From: an uncultured Prevotella sp.
GTDB taxonomy: Bacteria > Bacteroidota > Bacteroidia > Bacteroidales > Bacteroidaceae
Direction of reading: 5' to 3'
Assembly: GCA_900317685.1 (NCBI GenBank)
Contig: ONHQ01000012.1
Span: 1-64,000 of the forward strand
Length of the DNA stretch: 64,000 nt
Within the stretch, counting starts at the first letter, position 1, and each line of letters begins with the position of its first letter. Shown piece by piece: positions 53,229 through 62,128 of this stretch. The notes below the pieces were generated by a model. That model had not been told where the DNA came from and made no database searches. It saw nothing but the letters and a program-made list of their open reading frames with translations. The translations under genes and the position numbers were made by a program.

Positions 53229-54410
53229 TTAATTCCCGTCCGGCTTCACCACATTCACTCTTGCCGACGATGTCCACAGGAAGAGCTGGGGATCGTCGGG
53301 ATGAGCAGGATCGTAGTCTTTCCAGTCACGCAGACCATTGGACATCGGCAGGTGGAGGCGCTTCATGCCCATGACCACCATCTTGGCCACCTCATATGCG
53401 CCATAAGGATTGAAGTGCGTGTTGTCGGCCAATGCCTTAGGTTGGTTGGGCCACGTGCCGGCAGGATAGTGCACCAAAGCCTTTTTACTGTTCTCGTAGC
53501 CCAGCGCCTCAAAAAACGTGCGCGTCATGTCGTGGAGCTCGATGACAGGCACATGCTCACGCTTGGCCACGGCACGCATAGCATCGGGATAATCGCCATG
53601 GGTCTCGCGGATATGCAGGCGACTGTTGTCGAATGCACGTCGCTGCGTCGGTGTGACAAAGACAATGTTGCCGCCCTTGGCACGCACCCTGTCTATATAG
53701 ATCTTCAACATATAGGAGAAATTATACCAGGCGCCACTGCCCGGCGATTTCTCCTTTTGGTCGTTGTGCCCGAACTCACAGAACACATAATCGCCTGGCC
53801 GCATCATCGCCAGGATCTTGTCGAGGCGGTTCTGATAAAAGAATGACGAGGCGGTGAGTCCGCTCTCAGCGTGATTTGACACCGCAAAGCCGTCGTCCAT
53901 CCAGCGCGTGATCATCTGTCCCCATGAGGCGTAAGGATCGTAAGGCTGGTCGACAACGGTGGAGTTGCCACAGAGGAAAAGGGTGACTGCTGTCGTGTCG
54001 GGTGCTATTGTCACGCGCCGCACGGCCGGGCGAGGACCTGTGAACTCCAGGTTGAGACTGTCGTCCCAGTCGAGATAGTCTTTCTCACGGGGCTTGATCT
54101 TCACCCGCTCCTTGTCCGTGATATACGGCGAGCGCTTGTTCACGATAAAGGATACGGTCTTGAACTTTCCCTTTTTTGTGGGCGTGTCCTCAACAAAGAG
54201 GCGGCGGCTCTCGGCGCGCACCATCGTGTTGCCCTCATGGTGCTTGCTGCCCAGTTCCACCGTGACGCGATAGTTTCCGTCCGGCACCGCCACAGAGAAA
54301 GTGAACGGCTTGCCCGCCTTGCTCTGACGCGACAGGTCGAAAGTCTGTGTCTGCGCCTGGACTGTTAAGGACAACAGCAGACAGGCGCAGAGATGAATGA
54401 AATGTTTCAT
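53229..54410 (-). CDS. Rhamnogalacturonan acetylesterase, SGNH (CE12-like)
   Basis: A 393-residue secreted esterase (signal peptide KHFIHLCACLLLSLTVQAQ). An N-terminal beta domain (about 20-140) includes FTFSVAVPDGNYRVTVELG. The SGNH domain shows FLCGNSTVVD (Ser150), SHAESG-like NHAESGLTA, EFGHNDQKE and DNTHFNPYGA (Asp-His). These match CE12 rhamnogalacturonan acetylesterases, which remove acetyl from galacturonic acid in rhamnogalacturonan I and allow lyases and hydrolases to act. The start is the ATG at 54410. It is the last gene of the minus-strand arm, 118 bases after the GH2 gene and separated from it by a heptamer array. Confidence 0.88.
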   Translation of the reverse strand: MKHFIHLCACLLLSLTVQAQTQTFDLSRQSKAGKPFTFSVAVPDGNYRVTVELGSKHHEGNTMVRAESRRLFVEDTPTKKGKFKTVSFIVNKRSPYITDKERVKIKPREKDYLDWDDSLNLEFTGPRPAVRRVTIAPDTTAVTLFLCGNSTVVDQPYDPYASWGQMITRWMDDGFAVSNHAESGLTASSFFYQNRLDKILAMMRPGDYVFCEFGHNDQKEKSPGSGAWYNFSYMLKIYIDRVRAKGGNIVFVTPTQRRAFDNSRLHIRETHGDYPDAMRAVAKREHVPVIELHDMTRTFFEALGYENSKKALVHYPAGTWPNQPKALADNTHFNPYGAYEVAKMVVMGMKRLHLPMSNGLRDWKDYDPAHPDDPQLFLWTSSARVNVVKPDGN

Positions 54411-54430
54411 AGTTGATCTATATAACCTAT

Positions 54431-54535
54431 CATTATTCATTGTACATTATACATTGTACATTATGCATTGTACATTATACATTATGCATTATGCATTATG
54501 CATTATGCATTGTACATTATACATTATTCATTGTT
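54431..54535. repeat. Heptanucleotide tandem repeat, 15 units
   Basis: Fifteen consecutive 7-base units of the form CATTATG, CATTGTA, CATTATA, CATTATT or CATTGTT. The array fills the gap between two minus-strand genes and runs over the stop codon (54528-54530) of the GH2 gene. Confidence 0.92.
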
Positions 54536-56948
54536 TCGTTTCCACCGTGCATTTTCCTCTCACGCGTCCCGCCTTGTCGACCAGTTCCATGCGCACCTTG
54601 CCCGGCTTGGTATCCGCGCGAAGGATGACGAGCAGGTTGCCCTGATAGAGGCTGGCGGTCGGATCGGTAGCGATGGCGTTGCCGGTGATGTCGCCGTTGT
54701 CGGTAGCCACCAGTTCGGCAGGTCCGCTGACGCGTACCGTGAGCGTGTCGTTGGCCAGTGGCGTGCGCCGTCCCTTTGCGTCGAGCCCCAGCACACGGAT
54801 GTGCATAAGATCCTGTCCGTCGGCTTTCCATGTCTCGTTGTCGGGGATGAGCGACAAACGTTTGAGAGGTCCGGCGGTGGCAATCTCGTGGCGTGCCACC
54901 TCCTTACCGCCGTTGCGTGCAATGGCGACCAGCGTACCCGGCTCGTAGGCGATTCCATCCCACCGGATCTTGTCACGGCTTTGGGGGGCCGAGCTGTTTC
55001 TCTTCATGCCCAGGCTTTTGCCGTTGAGCCGTAGTTCCACCTCCTCAGCGTTGGTGTAGGTGTAGATGGTATAGCGTTTGCCCGGCGTACGGTTCCAATG
55101 CCACGTGACCTTGTCACCGCCGAAGGTCACACCATTCCATGTCATCGCCTCCTCTTTGCCACCGGCTACACCAATGTGCACGACAGGCTTGTCGGTGAAC
55201 ATCGCCTTGAGCAGATAGGCTTGTGGCTTGGGCAGCAGCGAGCGGTCGAAGACACCGTTGTCCCATCCCTTGCGCGGCCAGCCAAGGCTCTCGCCGTTGT
55301 AGTCTATCATACCCCAATAGGCCAGGCCCACGACACGGTTGAGATCCATGTCGAAATAGTTAGGTCCCATCATCGGCAGGTTGGCCTCGCTCTGATAGAA
55401 GATCATGTTGGGAAAGCGCCGGCCGTCGCCCGGGAAGTACATATAGCGATAGTTGTAAGCCTGGATGTCCGTGATCATCGCCAGGTCGCAGGGCAGCGAG
55501 TCGGTCTGCCAGTTGCGGCCGCGCGGGTGCATGGCCACGGTGACCGGCCGCGTGTCGTCGTAGCGGCGCAACAGAGTGCGCAGCAGACGGTAGGGCGTCA
55601 CGCCCCAGTCGTTGAAAGGCAGGTTGGGATAGGTCTGGAGCTCATTGCCCAAGCTCCACATGATGACGCTCGGATGGTTGCGGTCACGCTGTATCCACTC
55701 CGGCACATCGTATTGCCAGTGGTTCATCCACGGCTGCCGGCCTCCGGCATATTGTGTGAGCCACTTGTCATAGAGCTCATCGACGACAAGGATGCCATAT
55801 TTGTCACAGAGGCGGTAGAGGTCGTCGCTATAGGGATTGTGGGAGCAGCGGATGTGGTTGAAGCCGAAGTCCTTGAGCAACTTGATGCGCTTCTCGATGG
55901 CACGCGGATAGGCGGCGGCACCGAGAGCACCGAGCGTGTGGTGGTTGGCAATGCCTTTGAGGATCACCTTACGGCCGTTGAGCTTAAAGCCGAAGGAGGG
56001 ACCGTATTCGATGGTACGGATTCCGAAGGGCTCCGTCACCCGGTCGGCGACACGTCCGCTGTCGTCACGGAGGGTCAGCTCAGCACTATATAAATAAGGA
56101 GTATCCAAATCCCACACATGAGGATGGTCGATCGTGATGTCGGCCAAAGGATATTCCATCGTGTGACGGTGGCGGGTCAGTGCCAACAGCGTGTCGGAAT
56201 GGGCTACCACATGTCCCTGAGCGTCAAGGATGCGCACGGCAAGGGCTGTCTGCCGCTGAGAGCCATAGTTAGAGATGGCGGCCCTGATGTGTACCTTGCG
56301 GTTGTCTGGCGTCGTGATTTGCAGCGGATGTCGGTCGAAAAACAGTTGCCGGTCGGTGACAATGAACTTCACGTCGCGGAAGAGACCGCCGCCAGTATAC
56401 CATCTTGAGTTTTGCGGCCCGCGTGTGTCAGCCAAGACGGTGAGCACGTTCTCCTGGCCGTAGCGCAACTTGCTGCTGACGTCGATACCGAAGCCAACGT
56501 AGCCGTATTCTGTTCCGCCGATGCGCTCACCATTGAGCCAGACGTCGCCGACGAGCATGATGCCGCCGACTTCCAGCACGACGCGGCGCCCGCGCCAACT
56601 GTTGTCCGGCGTGAATGTGCGGCGATACCAGCCTTTGCCCATCTCCTTGAAGCCGCGCGAGGAGAGGCGGCTCTTGACGTTGGCAGCCTGATCACGGTTG
56701 TCGGCGTGCTCGTCAGCAGTAGGAGCTACCCACGGCTGGCTGATCTGGAAGTCGTGGGGCAACCTTACACTCTGCCACTCGCCACTGCCCTGATTGGCTT
56801 GCGCGGGCGAAAGTCCGGCACGGGAGAACTGCCAGTCGACGATGTTCACCGTGTCACGCTGGGCACAAGCTGGCAAGTACACAGACAGCAGACCGACAGA
56901 ACAGAGCAATCCGCGACGGACGATAGAAATGATAGAACTATGATACAT
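54528..56948 (-). CDS. Beta-galactosidase-type glycoside hydrolase, GH2 (second)
   Basis: An 806-residue secreted enzyme with signal peptide (LLCSVGLLSVYLPACAQ; a possible lipobox cysteine at residue 28). GH2 motifs: VRLPHDFQI, GWYRRTFTPD, DVWLNGERIGG, SRWYTGGGLFRDV, HIRCSHNPYSDDLY, acid/base Glu436 (WSLGNEL) and nucleophile Glu521 (FYQSEAN). A DUF4982-like domain (IYTYTNAEEVELRLNGKSLG) and a terminal Big-like domain follow. It differs enough from the plus-strand GH2 to suggest a different linkage or position. The last codons and stop overlap a heptanucleotide repeat. It lies 104 bases after the GH28 gene, with a -7 box in between. Confidence 0.9.
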   Translation of the reverse strand: MYHSSIISIVRRGLLCSVGLLSVYLPACAQRDTVNIVDWQFSRAGLSPAQANQGSGEWQSVRLPHDFQISQPWVAPTADEHADNRDQAANVKSRLSSRGFKEMGKGWYRRTFTPDNSWRGRRVVLEVGGIMLVGDVWLNGERIGGTEYGYVGFGIDVSSKLRYGQENVLTVLADTRGPQNSRWYTGGGLFRDVKFIVTDRQLFFDRHPLQITTPDNRKVHIRAAISNYGSQRQTALAVRILDAQGHVVAHSDTLLALTRHRHTMEYPLADITIDHPHVWDLDTPYLYSAELTLRDDSGRVADRVTEPFGIRTIEYGPSFGFKLNGRKVILKGIANHHTLGALGAAAYPRAIEKRIKLLKDFGFNHIRCSHNPYSDDLYRLCDKYGILVVDELYDKWLTQYAGGRQPWMNHWQYDVPEWIQRDRNHPSVIMWSLGNELQTYPNLPFNDWGVTPYRLLRTLLRRYDDTRPVTVAMHPRGRNWQTDSLPCDLAMITDIQAYNYRYMYFPGDGRRFPNMIFYQSEANLPMMGPNYFDMDLNRVVGLAYWGMIDYNGESLGWPRKGWDNGVFDRSLLPKPQAYLLKAMFTDKPVVHIGVAGGKEEAMTWNGVTFGGDKVTWHWNRTPGKRYTIYTYTNAEEVELRLNGKSLGMKRNSSAPQSRDKIRWDGIAYEPGTLVAIARNGGKEVARHEIATAGPLKRLSLIPDNETWKADGQDLMHIRVLGLDAKGRRTPLANDTLTVRVSGPAELVATDNGDITGNAIATDPTASLYQGNLLVILRADTKPGKVRMELVDKAGRVRGKCTVETKQ

Positions 56949-56991
56949 CGATGATTATTTACTGATTATTAATGAGTGGTTTTGATCACTA

Positions 56992-56999
56992 CAAAGATA
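56992..56999 (-). promoter_or_regulatory. Possible -7 box for the minus-strand GH2 gene
   Basis: Minus strand TATCTTTG fits TAnnTTTG, 44 bases before the ATG at 56948, inside the gap after GH28. It could give an internal transcript start in the minus-strand enzyme cluster. Confidence 0.5.
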
Positions 57000-57052
57000 A
57001 ACAAAGTGTTTTAGACCGCCATGAGAAAGAGCACGATCCTCGTGTCGCCCTC

Positions 57053-58360
57053 TCATTTTTTCTCGTTTCCGTTGATGACCACGTTGCGGACAACCGTGCC
57101 GGGGATGAGCGTAGAGGAGAAGTTACCGGCTTTGTCAGTGACGCGGATATCCTCAAAGGTGAAATCAGAAAGACTGTATTTGTCGCTCGTGCCCACGTCG
57201 AAGAAGCTGTCACAGTCCATCCGGATATTCTTCAGCGTCACGTTCCTGCATGATGACTTGGGCATGTTGCGGCGCTTGGCGGGCTGGAAGAATTGTGTCC
57301 AGGGACGAATGACCAAAACGCTGCGTGCCCGTCCGGTGATGCCTTCAACACGCACCTGCTCGTAGCGCTGCGGTGTGTCGGGCCGCATCTTCAACCAGAG
57401 CACGCGGTCGGCATTCTCACTCGTACAGTTGCGCAGGATGACATTGGTGTCGTGGAGGCTCTCAGAGCCAAGGGTGAGCATGCTGTGCACCGTGCCGTAG
57501 TGGCAGTTCTCTACAAGCACACGACTGACGGGACCGTTGACGGCCATGGTGTCGGCATAGGTACCCTTGCCGCCCTTGAGCACGACAGCATCGTCGTTGA
57601 CGTTCATGTAACAGCCACGTACAAGGATGTCGTGGCACTTGTCGATGTCGATGGCATCGCTGCTCGGAGCTTTTACGCCCTGAGTAGGCGCAAAGATGAA
57701 GCAGTCGAGATAGCGCACGTGGTCACAGTTGTAGAGATGGTTGGTCCATACGGGACTGTTCATCAGATGCACGTCCTGTACGGTGACGCGACTGGAGTTG
57801 CTGATATATACCAGTCGCGGGCGCTGTGCGTCCTTGTTGGTGCAGGCGGGATTCCACTGCCGCCGTATCCAGAACTCCTGCCAATAGGGATAGCCGTTGC
57901 CGTCGATGGTGCCCTTGCCGGTGATCGTGAAGTCGTCGACATGGTCGGCATTGACGAGAGCAGCAAAGTACTTGCACGTCTCGCCCTCGAAGCGTGTCGT
58001 CAGCACGGGAAAGTCGGCAATGCGGTCGGAGCCTTTCAACGTCGCCCCCTCGCAGAGATGGAGATGAGTGCCCGGCTTGAAGAACAGCGCACCGCTGAGA
58101 AAAGTGCCTGCCGGGATGACGACCACACCGCCGCCCTCACGCTGGCAGCGGTCGATGACAGCCTGGATAGCTTTCGTCTGTACGAGCGTGGGATTACCAC
58201 TCACGCCATAGTCGGTGATGACATATTGCCTGCCGAGGCTGCGCACATCCACTTTCGTGGTGTCGCTGAACCATGCGTCGATCGGTGTGCCATCCGGCCA
58301 AGTATCTGCACTCGCACTGCCACACCAGAGCAGCAGAAGGAAAAGAAGGATATGTTTCAT
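57053..58360 (-). CDS. GH28 polygalacturonase or rhamnogalacturonan hydrolase
   Basis: A 435-residue secreted right-handed beta-helix enzyme (signal peptide KHILLFLLLLWCGSASA). The start shows VITDYGVSGNPTLVQTKAIQ and GGGVVVIPAGTFLSGALF, typical of bacterial GH28. Catalytic positions lie in SSDAIDIDKC, NVNDDAVVLKGG (paired Asp) and HYGTVHSMLTLGSE. GH28 hydrolyses galacturonic-acid linkages in homogalacturonan or rhamnogalacturonan; the locus favours the latter or an exo-acting rhamnogalacturonidase. The start is the ATG at 58360, which begins the signal peptide, rather than 58423. The gap from the GH105-GH106 gene is 106 bases. Confidence 0.9.
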   Translation of the reverse strand: MKHILLFLLLLWCGSASADTWPDGTPIDAWFSDTTKVDVRSLGRQYVITDYGVSGNPTLVQTKAIQAVIDRCQREGGGVVVIPAGTFLSGALFFKPGTHLHLCEGATLKGSDRIADFPVLTTRFEGETCKYFAALVNADHVDDFTITGKGTIDGNGYPYWQEFWIRRQWNPACTNKDAQRPRLVYISNSSRVTVQDVHLMNSPVWTNHLYNCDHVRYLDCFIFAPTQGVKAPSSDAIDIDKCHDILVRGCYMNVNDDAVVLKGGKGTYADTMAVNGPVSRVLVENCHYGTVHSMLTLGSESLHDTNVILRNCTSENADRVLWLKMRPDTPQRYEQVRVEGITGRARSVLVIRPWTQFFQPAKRRNMPKSSCRNVTLKNIRMDCDSFFDVGTSDKYSLSDFTFEDIRVTDKAGNFSSTLIPGTVVRNVVINGNEKK

Positions 58361-58466
58361 TGCTTTTGTTTTCGTTATATATATAATAAGGTGTAGAGCA
58401 CCTCGCATTTTACAGCGCATCAACCTGCACGATATACGAATTTGGTCTTCACATGTATGGTGTTGG

Positions 58467-61400
58467 TTACTGATGGAGTGCTACGAGTCTGACGCTACCG
58501 TTGAGTCCGCTCTTCATGGGAGCCCAACCGGCATAGCTGGTCTTACGGTATTGCAAGTCCACGACGTTGATGTCTTTCATCACGCGCCATTTGATGCCGC
58601 GGCGATCCATGTCCGCGATGCGGTTGGCAGGGAGGTTGGTGACCACGATGCGCAACGTGTTGTCGCCTTTCTTCAACAGTCCGCTCACGTCGAGCGTAAA
58701 CGGCACAGACCACGCGCAGCCTGCAAAGTGGCCGTTGACCCATACCTCTGCCGACTCGCGCACATCGCCCAGGTCGAGCAACCAAGGCCGGCGGGCCTCA
58801 TCAGCGCTCAGGCGAAATGTGGTGGAATAGGCTCCGCTGCCCATTGTCACGGCAGCACTGTCGTCGCCAAGCGTTTCCCATGTCTGTGGCTTGTCGAGTG
58901 CCCACGTGCGGCGTACCGCCGGTGTCGACTGCTCAAAGGCGAATTGCCAAGGACCTGCAAGCGCTTTGGTTTGGCCACCCGGCAAGGCACGGAGGGGCAG
59001 AGCGGCAAGCGACTGAGGCAGCGCGCGGTCGAAGGTCTGGAGAATCATGCTCTCGCCACTCCGCAGCGCAACGTGCAACTGACCGTTGTGCTGCTCCACG
59101 GCATAGCGCTGGCCCGTCAAAGGATCGTACCACAGCGCGTCGTGCCACGCTACGGCAAGCGGTACGTAGCTGTCTACATCGTTGGGTGTAAGGTTTGCGA
59201 TGAAATAGTGATAGCCCATGCCGTTTCTGCGTCGGATCGCTCTCAAGTGCAGCTGCGTGCGCATCAGCTCAGCCTGGGCAAGCCGGGCGAGTGCCTGACT
59301 GTTGATAGGCTTGGTCGGATCGATGAGTCCACGGTAGCAGGTGCCCGCCTCCGTGATCCATTGCTCACCCACCTTCTTGGCGCGGGCGAGCTGCCGCTCA
59401 CTGATATAGTCGCAGTCATAGCCCAAGGAGTCGATCTCACGGATGGCACGGATAAACTCCGGCGCCTTCTTGTCCATGGAGTGGATGTCGAAGAGCATCA
59501 GCGGATGACGGGTATCTTTCTTCCACATTTCCTTCACAGGCAAGATGACGAGAAAGTCGTTGTCGGGCTCTCCCCATTGCAGGAAGCTTTGGCAACGGCG
59601 GATATAGCTCATCAGCCAAGGTGCGTCGCGCCAAGTAGAATTGGTGGGACTCATGTTGACCGAGGCGTAGAACTGCCATCCCGGCCAGCGTGCGTTACGC
59701 GGACTGTAGGGTGTGCCGTGGAAGAATATGTGGTTGACACCGCAGGAGAACATCAGGTCTAGGTCGGGCTTCATCTGGCTCAATGACGTGCGGAAATGCT
59801 CGGTGAGCCAGGTGAAGGTTTCGCTGGAGGTGAAAGGCTTACCCGTGACGTGGGCCGCAGAGGACGCATACTTCAACATGCTGACGTCGCTGAAGTTGGG
59901 TCGCGTGAATCCTGGATCGCGCCGCAGGCCCTTGATGCCGAAGTCGGAAAGGCCGAAGCCCTCGATCTCGGGGATGTCGACAGTGCCGTAGAGGTCGAGC
60001 AGGTTGGCGGGAGAGCCGTGAGCCTGGTTGCGCACGAGGGCACCGTGACTGTGGGCCCATGCCGTCCACTGCTGCGTGAAGTTGTGATAGAGCAGGTCGG
60101 AGAGCGTCTCGCGATAGTCGCAGACCACCTGTGCGTCGCTGTCGACAAAGCGGTCGAGGCTGTCTAAAAGGTTGTAGCCACGCCGTGCCTGAAACTCTTC
60201 GAGCAGCCGGGGCGTCCAGTTGGCTCCGTAGACTTCGTAGGAGTCGTTGAAGAAAGTATGCGGATAAGGCGTGTGGCTGGCTGTAAATGCCGAGTCGATA
60301 TGCTGGAGATAGTGCGCCACGGCAAGAGAGTCAAAGTGATCGATGACCCAGCCCTCACCACCGGGAGCGGCCCGCTTCACACGCTGAAGGGTACGGCTGA
60401 GGAAGAGGGCAATCACTCTTTGGCGGTGCTTGTCTGCTGTTTTGAAACTCCTCACAGCCGTCAGTCGCGCGTATTTCTTTTCATTGTCGGGTATGGAAAA
60501 GGTCAGTTTGCTGATGTCAGCCTTATTGCTCACCAGTGTGTCGACGAAAAACGCCTTGCACGCTGCCTCGTCGATGGGCACCCAGGGACCGCCGAAGGGC
60601 CATCCCGTGCCATTGTTCATGTCCACCTCCACGCTGTCGGCCGCCGCTGTGCGCTCGGTGAACTGCAGGGCACGCATCCATTCGGGAGAGAGGTAGGACA
60701 GCTCATGTGCCTCATTGCCTTGTACTCCATAGATAGGAGTGACCTCCACAGCACCGATACCAACATGGTGCAGTGCGTCGAGATTGGCTTTCAGTCCGGC
60801 CTCATCGACGGCCGAACCGAACCACCACCAACGGGTGCCGGGACGGGCCTCGGGCAGTACAAAGGGCAGACAAGCATTGAGCGCTGGTTGCATCATCCGC
60901 GCATATTCCGTAGCGCCGAGCAGCCAGCAACCCGTACCATAGTCCTCGAAGTCCGGCATCTTGTCATAGCTGAGCGGCTGTCCGGCCGACGGATCCTTAC
61001 CCGTGCCCTGGTTCCAACCGAGGAAGCCGTCGGGATGTACGCAGGTCATAAGTGCCCGCCAGGCCTTGTCGCAGGCCGGCCGATAGTCAGCGGCGGCGAG
61101 CAGTCCGTGGCGTATGCCCCAGCTCATGCCGTAGAGGAAGAGCGCCGTGCCCGTCATCTCCGGACCGCCATAGGTAGCCGGAGAGTGGAGGCTGACATTC
61201 CAGAAGCCGTCGGTACGCTGACAGTGCAGCAGCGCCTTGGACATTGCGAGGAAGTCCTTCTTCAACAGCTTGTATTCTTTCGTGTTGTTGTCGAGGACAT
61301 CCATGCACCGCAACAGGGCCGCGTAGACCCAGCCGTTGCCCCGGCTCCAATAGCAGTAGTTGCCATCCTGCTCACGGTATGGTGGCACATAGTCCTTATC

Positions 61401-62000
61401 GCGCCACCACAGTCCGTCCTTTTTGTTGAAGAGTCCCCCACCGCAGGTGTTGCGGCTCCACAGATAGCTGTTGATGGCATAGTCGAGATAGCGGCGGTCG
61501 CCGGTAAGACTGTAATACTTCACATACACCGGCATAGCCATCTGTATGGCATCGATCCATGTCCAATAGTCATAGCGTCCGGTAGCCATCTGGTGTTCAA
61601 GGTTAGCCTTGACGCTACTGACCATCAGCGTGTCGCCCGTCATAGCGTAGCGCTCAAGATAAGTCTGAGCGCAACACTGGTTGTCGGCATCGGTGGTGGT
61701 TATGCCGTCGCGTGGCGCCCAGTGGTGGAAGGCGCCCCACCGGTCAGCATAATCGAGATAGCATTGTCGAGGGTCGATGGCGTAGAGTGCCATAAGCCCC
61801 TCGTAGTACACGGCGCGTGTCCACAACGAGCTCGGCCGCACCTTCTTCACAAAGGTAGGCCGCGTAGGGTCGGCATATACCGTCATGAAGCGGTCGTTGA
61901 CACGGCGGGCCAGCGTCAGCACGCTGTCGGCGCCGGTCTCTGCCAGCAAGGGCAAGGTGCCCAAGAGACAGAGAAGCAAGGATAAGAGTCGTCGGTTCAT
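58467..62000 (-). CDS. GH105-GH106 fusion: unsaturated rhamnogalacturonyl hydrolase plus alpha-L-rhamnosidase
   Basis: A 1177-residue secreted two-enzyme protein (signal peptide LLSLLLCLLGTLPLLA). Residues about 25-375 are GH105: LWTRAVYYEGLMALY, DADNQCCAQTYLERY, catalytic-type Asp150 in YWTWIDAIQMAMP, YWSRGNGWV and GTGCWLLGATEYARM. Only about 10 residues later GH106 begins (RPGTRWWWFGSAVDEAGLKA, about 387 on). It continues with VDMNNGTGWPFGGPW and SPRNARWPGW and ends in a jelly-roll domain (SAEVWVNGHFAGCAWSVPF, INVVDLQYRKTSYAGW). GH105 removes the unsaturated uronic acid left by a lyase; GH106 then removes the exposed rhamnose. The fusion couples successive steps after PL11. The frame is continuous, with no sign of a frameshift. 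Confidence 0.9.
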   Translation of the reverse strand: MNRRLLSLLLCLLGTLPLLAETGADSVLTLARRVNDRFMTVYADPTRPTFVKKVRPSSLWTRAVYYEGLMALYAIDPRQCYLDYADRWGAFHHWAPRDGITTTDADNQCCAQTYLERYAMTGDTLMVSSVKANLEHQMATGRYDYWTWIDAIQMAMPVYVKYYSLTGDRRYLDYAINSYLWSRNTCGGGLFNKKDGLWWRDKDYVPPYREQDGNYCYWSRGNGWVYAALLRCMDVLDNNTKEYKLLKKDFLAMSKALLHCQRTDGFWNVSLHSPATYGGPEMTGTALFLYGMSWGIRHGLLAAADYRPACDKAWRALMTCVHPDGFLGWNQGTGKDPSAGQPLSYDKMPDFEDYGTGCWLLGATEYARMMQPALNACLPFVLPEARPGTRWWWFGSAVDEAGLKANLDALHHVGIGAVEVTPIYGVQGNEAHELSYLSPEWMRALQFTERTAAADSVEVDMNNGTGWPFGGPWVPIDEAACKAFFVDTLVSNKADISKLTFSIPDNEKKYARLTAVRSFKTADKHRQRVIALFLSRTLQRVKRAAPGGEGWVIDHFDSLAVAHYLQHIDSAFTASHTPYPHTFFNDSYEVYGANWTPRLLEEFQARRGYNLLDSLDRFVDSDAQVVCDYRETLSDLLYHNFTQQWTAWAHSHGALVRNQAHGSPANLLDLYGTVDIPEIEGFGLSDFGIKGLRRDPGFTRPNFSDVSMLKYASSAAHVTGKPFTSSETFTWLTEHFRTSLSQMKPDLDLMFSCGVNHIFFHGTPYSPRNARWPGWQFYASVNMSPTNSTWRDAPWLMSYIRRCQSFLQWGEPDNDFLVILPVKEMWKKDTRHPLMLFDIHSMDKKAPEFIRAIREIDSLGYDCDYISERQLARAKKVGEQWITEAGTCYRGLIDPTKPINSQALARLAQAELMRTQLHLRAIRRRNGMGYHYFIANLTPNDVDSYVPLAVAWHDALWYDPLTGQRYAVEQHNGQLHVALRSGESMILQTFDRALPQSLAALPLRALPGGQTKALAGPWQFAFEQSTPAVRRTWALDKPQTWETLGDDSAAVTMGSGAYSTTFRLSADEARRPWLLDLGDVRESAEVWVNGHFAGCAWSVPFTLDVSGLLKKGDNTLRIVVTNLPANRIADMDRRGIKWRVMKDINVVDLQYRKTSYAGWAPMKSGLNGSVRLVALHQ

Positions 62001-62081
62001 TGTCTTATTATTAGTTTTCTGTATTCAGTTTTCAGTTCTTTCAAACTATGTTTTACAAACAACTAAGCCTTCCACCCATTT

Positions 62082-62125
62082 GGTATAGCATTTCCCTCCC
62101 CTTGGGGAGGGTTAGGGAAGGGCTT
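62082..62125 (+). repeat. GGGGAGGG-type palindromic repeat, copy 2
   Basis: Nearly identical to 9620-9663, including the GGTATAG flank and AGGGAAGGGCTT end. It lies in the gap between two minus-strand genes. Confidence 0.8.
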
Positions 62126-62128
62126 CTC

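Noticed and set aside
60258..61985. Open frame of 575 codons antisense to the GH105-GH106 gene
   Set aside because: Shadow of a motif-rich gene on the other strand, with no start signal or domain.
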